Source: Streptosporangiaceae bacterium (GTDB lineage Bacteria > Actinomycetota > Actinomycetes > Streptosporangiales > Streptosporangiaceae). From it: a stretch of 6,915 bases of DNA. Location of the stretch: assembly GCA_030038715.1 (NCBI GenBank), contig JASHSO010000312.1, positions 1 through 6,915 on the forward strand, in the 5' to 3' direction. Each line of letters begins with the position of its first letter. The stretch's first letter is position 1. The translations under genes were made by a program, and so were the position numbers. The notes beneath the pieces are model-generated. The model was not told the DNA's origin. It worked only from the letters and a program-made list of their open reading frames with translations, and did not search any database. Of this stretch, positions 1-4,800 are shown piece by piece.

Positions 1-60
1 CTGTCGCGTCCAGGCCCTCGTCCGACGCTGCGTGGCAGCGCGGCTGGCCGCGTCGCTCAC
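1..60 (-). CDS. lexA: Probable start of lexA (SOS repressor), cut by the window edge
   Basis: Twenty codons are visible on the minus strand, from a GTG at 60-58 to the edge. They read VSDAASRAATQRRTRAWTRQ without a stop. A GGAGG (66-70 on the minus strand) lies five bases before the GTG, which is the main support for this start. The stretch is too short and too N-terminal to show the LexA helix-turn-helix or the Ser/Lys protease dyad. The name rests on context: a divergent SOS operator at 124-139, and the known actinobacterial order lexA, ChiZ/LysM gene, nrdR. Many actinobacterial LexA proteins have a variable, Ser/Thr/Arg-rich N-terminal extension before the DNA-binding domain, and this peptide would fit such an extension. 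LexA would repress itself and the rightward gene, and would be cleaved when RecA is activated by DNA damage. Another small divergent gene cannot be excluded. Confidence 0.45.
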   Translation of the reverse strand, partial: MSDAASRAATQRRTRAWTRQ

Positions 61-67
61 GAGGGCC
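13..67 (-). promoter_or_regulatory. Possible hairpin covering the start site of the leftward gene
   Basis: A perfect 9-bp inverted repeat is visible: GGCCCTCGT at 13-21 and ACGAGGGCC at 59-67, with 37 bases between. In the leftward transcript one arm spans the last bases of the GGAGG site, the spacer and the first two bases of the GTG start. The other arm lies about 13 codons inside the gene. If it folds it could mask translation initiation. This is inference. A 9-bp repeat may arise by chance in GC-rich DNA, and the loop is long. Confidence 0.3.
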
Positions 68-123
68 TCCGGATCGGCTGGTCCTGCTGTCGAAGCAGAG
101 GTTATCGGTTCCGGGCTCGGATC

Positions 124-139
124 TCAAACATCTGTTCGA
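124..139. promoter_or_regulatory. LexA-binding SOS box
   Basis: The site reads TCAAACATCTGTTCGA, or TCGAACAGATGTTTGA on the minus strand. It matches the mycobacterial SOS consensus TCGAAC-N4-GTTCGA at 11 of 12 defined positions. It lies 64 bases upstream of the proposed lexA start and 127 bases upstream of the LysM gene, the usual place for an operator shared by lexA and its divergent neighbour. It is the best single LexA site in the window. Confidence 0.75.
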
Positions 140-178
140 CCAACATTCAAAATGTCGTACCCGTGCGATAGGACTATA

Positions 179-242
179 CCGTACGCTCGTTCGATCGAAC
201 GTTAATACGATAGAACAGAGGTACGATCGAACTGAGGTTCCG
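179..242. promoter_or_regulatory. Four abutting SOS-like boxes upstream of the LysM gene
   Basis: Four 16-bp elements follow one another with no gap: 179-194 CCGTACGCTCGTTCGA, 195-210 TCGAACGTTAATACGA, 211-226 TAGAACAGAGGTACGA, 227-242 TCGAACTGAGGTTCCG. Each matches TCGAAC-N4-GTTCGA at 10 of 12 defined positions. The junction of the first two forms a perfect 14-bp palindrome at 188-201. Two TACGAT hexamers (206-211 and 222-227) fit the actinobacterial -10 pattern TANNNT, so LexA bound here would cover a promoter of the rightward gene. Binding by several LexA dimers is inferred. Individual boxes are weaker than the one at 124-139. Confidence 0.55.
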
Positions 243-255
243 ATCGGACGTGTCT

Positions 256-263
256 AGGGAGGA
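256..263 (+). promoter_or_regulatory. Ribosome binding site of the LysM gene
   Basis: AGGGAGGA ends three bases before the ATG at 267. It is a strong Shine-Dalgarno match and supports this start. It follows the SOS-box array closely, so the untranslated leader is short if transcription starts within the array. Confidence 0.7.
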
Positions 264-266
264 CCG

Positions 267-944
267 ATGAGCGCTGAGAGCGCGGTCGAAGTGCCGGTGG
301 TCTCGAGACCAGACGGCCGACGCCAGCGTCTTCGCCTGGTGACTCAAGCGGCTAACACAGCACGTGGAGCGCGTGCCACGCCGTCGGACAGCGCGGCACA
401 TACCGTCGGCGCGGGGCAATCGGCGGTCGCGGCACAGTCGGCGGTCGCGGCACAGTCGGCGGTCGCGGCTCAGTCGGCCAGTGTCTTGCGGTCGGCCAGT
501 GTCTTGCGGTCCGCCAGCGCGGCGGTGTCGGAGAGGGCCCTGGGGCATGCCGTCCGTACCGACACCATCGGCAAGGTCCGGCCCACGCCAGACCAGCCGG
601 GTCAGGCAGCGAGGTCCGGCCGAGCGCCTTCGCCTCCGCTGCGGCTGACCGTCCGTGGCCGCGTCGTCGTGGCGTCAGCTGCGCTTGTCGCCATAGCGCT
701 GATCGTCTCGCTGGTCGGAGTGCTGGCATCGGCTGGCGCTCAGGCGTCGGACCACGGTCGGCCGGGGGCCGGATATCAGGGAATGCACGAGATTGTCGTG
801 CGGCCTGGCCAGACCTTGTGGTCCATTGCGACCGCGGCAGAGCCCACGGCAGATCCGCGCCTGGTGGTCGAGCAGATCATGACTGCGAATTCGCTGACCA
901 GCGCGCAGATCCAGGCCGGCGAGCTGCTGTGGGTGCCGCGGTGA
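267..944 (+). CDS. chiZ: ChiZ-like SOS-linked LysM membrane protein
   Basis: The 225-residue protein has three parts. Residues 1-130 are a low-complexity, Arg/Ala/Ser-rich, probably disordered cytoplasmic tail. A single membrane helix spans about 133-157 (VVVASAALVAIALIVSLVGV). A C-terminal LysM domain spans about 174-224, starting HEIVVRPGQTLWSIA and ending AGELLWVPR. LysM binds peptidoglycan, so the domain should lie outside the membrane. The layout matches mycobacterial ChiZ (Rv2719c), which is divergent from lexA, induced by DNA damage and reported to affect division through septal proteins. The upstream SOS boxes agree with this. The protein is longer than the mycobacterial one because its tail contains tandem QSAVAA and SVLRSA repeats. 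No separate hydrolase domain is visible, so enzymatic activity is not supported by the sequence. A generic LysM anchor protein is the alternative. Confidence 0.8.
   Translation: MSAESAVEVPVVSRPDGRRQRLRLVTQAANTARGARATPSDSAAHTVGAGQSAVAAQSAVAAQSAVAAQSASVLRSASVLRSASAAVSERALGHAVRTDTIGKVRPTPDQPGQAARSGRAPSPPLRLTVRGRVVVASAALVAIALIVSLVGVLASAGAQASDHGRPGAGYQGMHEIVVRPGQTLWSIATAAEPTADPRLVVEQIMTANSLTSAQIQAGELLWVPR
417..509 (+). repeat. In-frame 18-bp tandem repeats in the LysM gene
   Basis: Three 18-bp units at 417-434, 435-452 and 453-470 (CAGTCGGCGGTCGCGGCA, with one terminal-base change in each outer copy) encode QSAVAA three times, at residues 51-68. A second 18-bp unit, TCGGCCAGTGTCTTGCGG, occurs twice without change at 474-491 and 492-509 and encodes SASVLR twice. 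Both units are multiples of three, so gain or loss of copies keeps the frame and only lengthens the disordered tail. Near-identical copies point to recent slippage or unequal exchange. Confidence 0.9.
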
Positions 945-1134
945 CCCATCCGTCGACCTGGCGGCTGGGCGAACTCTACTCGGCCGGGGCGGCGCAGAAG
1001 GGACGCGCAACCTACCGCGCTCACGACACGCCGGCGCGTCGCAGCCACTCGCGGACTTCGTCGGCCGGGTGTCGCGTCGTCTACCTGCGGATTCGGCCCG
1101 CAAGGTGACGAGTTGCGCTCAGCAACGTGGCGGA

Positions 1135-1150
1135 CCACAATATCTAGTAG
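1135..1150. promoter_or_regulatory. NrdR box 1
   Basis: CCACAATATCTAGTAG matches the NrdR-box consensus ACACWATATMTWGTGT at 13 of 16 positions, including the whole central CWATATMTWGT. It lies 70 bases before the nrdR start and is the better half of a pair. NrdR bound to (d)ATP would be expected to bind here and repress nrdR-nrdJ. Confidence 0.7.
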
Positions 1151-1166
1151 TTGCATGGTTGTAGTT

Positions 1167-1182
1167 TTCCTATAAGTTGTGC
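1167..1182. promoter_or_regulatory. NrdR box 2, overlapping a possible -10 element
   Basis: TTCCTATAAGTTGTGC matches the NrdR consensus at about 10 of 16 positions, keeping the CTATA core and the TTGTG end. It starts exactly 32 bases after box 1. NrdR boxes typically come in pairs about three helical turns apart, so the spacing supports a site that is weak on its own. TATAAG at 1171-1176 could be the -10 element of the nrdR promoter, placing repressor on the polymerase site. No convincing -35 is seen. Confidence 0.55.
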
Positions 1183-1205
1183 TCCACAGGGGACTCCGGC
1201 GGATC

Positions 1206-1212
1206 GGGGAGG
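1206..1212 (+). promoter_or_regulatory. Ribosome binding site deciding the nrdR start
   Basis: GGGGAGG lies seven bases before the GTG at 1220. It supports that GTG over the in-frame upstream TTG at 1151, which has no comparable site and would place coding sequence between the NrdR boxes. Confidence 0.75.
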
Positions 1213-1219
1213 TCATCGC

Positions 1220-1804
1220 GTGTACTGCCCGTACTGCAAGCATCCCGACAGCAGAGTCGTCGATAGTCGGACAACTGACGACGGTGCCGCGATTCGCCGC
1301 CGCCGGTCGTGTCCGGATTGCGGCCGCCGGTTCACGACCCAGGAGACTGTGATCCTGACAGTTACCAAGCGCAGCGGAGTCACCGAGCCGTTCAATCGCG
1401 ACAAGATCGTGCGCGGCGTGCGGCGGGCGTGCCAGGGAAGGCCCGTCAGCGAGCATCAGCTTGCCCTGCTGGCCCAGCAGGTCGAGGACACGATCAGATG
1501 CAGCGGTAGCGGCGAAGTGGCCTCGCATGACGTAGGGCTGGCCATCCTGGGCCCGCTTCGCGACCTGGACGAGGTCGCGTACTTGAGATTCGCCTCGGTC
1601 TACCGAGGATTCGAATCTCTGGCTGACTTCGAGCTTGAGATCGCCGCCCTGCGGGCTGAGCACCTGGCTACTTGGCGCCCGGAGGACGCCGAATTCCTGG
1701 CAGAAGAGGCTGGGGTGCGCATCGAAGCGGAGCGCACGGCACGGCCTTCGGCCAGCGGGCGCACGACCGGCGGGGGCGGGCAACAGCCCGCGCCGACCAG
1801 CTAG
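1220..1804 (+). CDS. nrdR: NrdR, transcriptional repressor of ribonucleotide reductase genes
   Basis: The 194-residue protein starts VYCPYC, the typical NrdR N-terminus. A zinc ribbon uses Cys3, Cys6, Cys31 and Cys34 (CPYC and CPDC), with an Arg-rich [10 protein letters not shown] stretch and RRFTTQE after it. An ATP-cone domain follows at about 46-136 ([22 protein letters not shown] through [21 protein letters not shown]) and senses ATP/dATP. The family protein binds paired NrdR boxes and shuts down reductase genes when dATP is high. A pair of such boxes lies just upstream, implying autoregulation. The last 40 or so residues are a Gly/Ala/Arg/Gln-rich tail, so the protein is longer than the usual 150-160 residues. 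nrdJ begins 75 bases downstream on the same strand with no clear terminator between, so the two are probably co-transcribed. Confidence 0.95.
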   Translation: MYCPYCKHPDSRVVDSRTTDDGAAIRRRRSCPDCGRRFTTQETVILTVTKRSGVTEPFNRDKIVRGVRRACQGRPVSEHQLALLAQQVEDTIRCSGSGEVASHDVGLAILGPLRDLDEVAYLRFASVYRGFESLADFELEIAALRAEHLATWRPEDAEFLAEEAGVRIEAERTARPSASGRTTGGGGQQPAPTS

Positions 1805-1869
1805 GCCGGGACTGGAACAACTAAAGGGCCATGCCGGGCTCAGTTATCTGGTCCGAGCAGATCCGTGAA

Positions 1870-1876
1870 GGGGGAG
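1870..1876 (+). promoter_or_regulatory. Ribosome binding site of nrdJ
   Basis: GGGGGAG lies three bases before the ATG at 1880. The spacing is short, but no better in-frame start is near. The 75-base gap after nrdR shows no strong hairpin with a T tract, consistent with read-through. Confidence 0.55.
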
Positions 1877-1879
1877 CAC

Positions 1880-4800
1880 ATGACCGAGACGGCCAGCGGG
1901 GCAGCGTCGCACGGCGGCAGCGCGGGCGCTAAGGGGCTAACCTTGCGCCGGATCTACACGTGCGAGGGTGTCCACCCCTATGACGAAGTCACCTGGGAGC
2001 GGCGCGACGTCGTGATGACCAACTGGCGCGATGGCTCGGTCAATTTCGAGCAGCACGGCGTCGAGTTCCCGGACTTCTGGTCTGTTAACGCCGCGAACAT
2101 CGTGACGACCAAATACTTCCGTGGCGCTATTGGGACCCCGCAGCGCGAGTGGAGCCTGAAGCAACTCGTGGACCGGGTCGTCGGCGCTTACGTGGCTGCC
2201 GGACGTGAGCACGGTTACTTTGGCACCGAGCAGGACGCTGAGATCTTCGATCACGAACTCAAGCACGCTCTGATCCACCAGGTGTTCAGCTTCAACTCGC
2301 CGGTGTGGTTCAACGTTGGGACCTCCTCGCCGCAACAGGTATCGGCTTGTCAGCCCTATTACGCGACAGTGAGCACGCCAGCTGGGCCGGTGCCTATCGG
2401 CAAGCTGGTTGACGACAACGCGATCGGCACGAAGGTCTACGACGCGTATGGCACCACCCGGATCGTGGCCACTAAGGCCAACGGGGTCAAGGAGGTGCTA
2501 CGGGTTCGCACGACCGAGGGCCACGTGCTGGATGTAACGCCGGACCACTTGGTGTGGCGGGCGACTGAGCTGCATGCTGGCGAGTTCACCGTGGCAGGAT
2601 TCCTCCGGCCGGGCGATCACCTGCTGTACGTGCACCCCGATATGGGCGGATCGGACCGCGGGCTGCTGGACGTTAGCAAGATCGAGCATCTCGGCCCGAT
2701 GGAGGTCTACGACATCCAGACCGAGAGCGGGGAGTATCTGTCTGGCAACCTCCGCGTGCATAACTGCTTCATCCTGGCCGTCGACGACACCATGGACTCG
2801 ATCCTGGAGTGGTATCGCGAGGAGGGCCTGATCTTCAAGGGAGGATCCGGCGCTGGGGTTAACCTGTCCCGGATCCGGTCGAGCAAGGAGTTGCTGTCCT
2901 CCGGCGGGACGGCAAGCGGGCCGGTGTCTTTCATGCGCGGTGCCGACGCTTCGGCCGGGACGATCAAGTCCGGCGGCGCCACCAGGCGGGCGGCAAAGAT
3001 GGTCGTGCTCGATGTCGATCATCCAGACATTCTCGAGTTCATTGAGACCAAGGCGCGCGAAGAGGAGAAGGTCAGGGTTCTCCGCGATGCCGGGTTCGAC
3101 ATGGACCTGGGTGGCAAGGACATAGTCAGCGTCCAGTACCAGAACGCCAATAACTCGGTCCGGGTGTCCGACGAGTTCATGCGCGCCGTCGATTCCGGCG
3201 GATCGTTCGAGCTTGCGGCACGCACGACCGGCGAGCCGATCGACCGCCTCGATGCCCGGGAGCTCTTCGGCAAGATGGCCAAGGCCGCCTGGGAATGCGC
3301 CGACCCCGGCATTCAGTACGACAGCACCATCAACGACTGGCACACCTGTCCGGAGTCGGGCCGCATCACTGCCAGCAATCCCTGCTTCCCGGCCGATCAG
3401 CGCGTCGTCACCGACAAGGGGCTCATCCGGATAGGGGACCTGGTGGCCAGGGCAGTAGCCGGCGAGACATTCGCCGTCTATACAAATGACCTGACATCGC
3501 AGTCAGACCCGACTGGGCGTGTCGTGGCCACGAGCCCGAGCCGGTACATGGTGACTGGCCGGAACGAGATCCTCGAGCTGACGTTCTCTGATGGCTCGAG
3601 GCTGCGCTGTACGCCGGGCCACCGCATCTGGACGGCTAACCGGGGCTGGATACACGCCGAGGAGCTTGATAGCGACGATTGCGTCGTCCGCTCTGTGTAC
3701 TATGCGGCGCGCAGTGCAGCGGACAGGAGAATTCCAGCGGCTGCCCTGAGCGCGCTCGGCGTCGGCCGGTCCCGTAAAGCGATCTCTGTGCCCGAGAAGT
3801 GGGACGCCGAACTCGGGCAGTACCTCGGCTGGCTGGCCGGCCACGGCTTCGTGACCGATCAGGACGTCGTGACCGTCTACCGGAACGACCAGGACGGGAA
3901 CGAGGCCATGTCGAGGCACGCCGAGTTCCTCGCCCGCATCGTTGGTTCCGGAGTCAGGCCGGGTGTTCAGGCGACCGGAGTGAGCGAGCTGCGTGTGAGC
4001 AGCAAGCCGCTCGCCGCATTCATTCGAGCCCTCGGATTTTCTGCTGGCAACGCGCCCGTGAATAGGCACGTGCCTGATGCCATTTTCGAGGCGCCAGAGG
4101 AAGCCGTCATCGGCTTCCTGCAGGGGCTGTTCGATGCGGACGGCCACGTTACTGGTTCGGAGGGATACGTCGGTGTTGCCAGCAAGTCCGAGGAGTTGCT
4201 GCTTGGCGTGCAGGAGCTGCTCGGCTCGCTCGGGATCTCGGGCAGTGTGTGCCTGACCGCGCTGGGCTCCGGCACCCGATACGTGCTGCGGATAACGGGC
4301 CGCTCGCTGCGAGAGTTCGGAGCCCGGATTGGTTTCAGCAGTTCGGTGGCCGAGCAGGAGCTGCGTGCTCTGGTCGGCTCGACGGGCTTCGCCGACACCG
4401 ATGAAACCGTTCACCTGCTCTCGCGCGAGTCTCGGGGTTACGAGACCACCTACAACCTGACCGAGCCTCGCAACCACTCCTACGTCGTCAGCGGCGTAGT
4501 AGTCGCCAACTGCAGCGAGTACGTGCACCTCGACAATTCCTCGTGCAACCTGGCGAGCATCAATCTGCTGAAGTTCCTGCGTGAGGACGACACGTTCGAC
4601 GTCGAGCGGTTCGAGCGGCTTACCGAATTGATCATCATCGCGATGGACATCTCCATCTGCTTCGCAGATTTCCCTACGGCGAAGATCACCGAGACGACCC
4701 GGGCCTACCGGCAGCTCGGCATCGGCTACGCCAATCTAGGTGCGCTGCTCATGGCGACCGGGCATGCCTACGACTCCGATGGAGGCCGCGCGATCGCCGC

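Noticed and set aside
179..509. CRISPR-like array from the 16-bp and 18-bp repeats
   Set aside because: The repeats abut without unique spacers. The first set matches SOS operators and the second is in-frame coding repetition.
941..1108. A 55-codon frame starting GTG at 941, overlapping the LysM stop as GTGA
   Set aside because: The overlap could allow translational coupling, but the peptide is Arg/Ser/Thr-rich without motifs, and the region is the ordinary gap before nrdR. Not supported as a gene.
1112..1126. Small hairpin GTTGC/GCAAC as a terminator after the LysM gene
   Set aside because: The stem is only 5 bp and no T tract follows it.
1151..1219. Upstream in-frame extension of nrdR from TTG 1151
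   Set aside because: It would start between the two NrdR boxes and lacks a ribosome binding site. NrdR proteins normally begin two residues before the first zinc-ribbon Cys, which fits GTG 1220.
945..1219. Cobalamin riboswitch before nrdR-nrdJ
   Set aside because: No B12-box-like conserved core or long structured leader is evident. In actinomycetes that riboswitch is expected on the B12-independent class I reductase rather than on nrdJ.
776..1783. Long minus-strand reading frame of 335 codons
   Set aside because: It lies opposite nrdR and the LysM domain, both clearly coding on the plus strand, and its translation shows no recognisable motif. It is a high-GC shadow.
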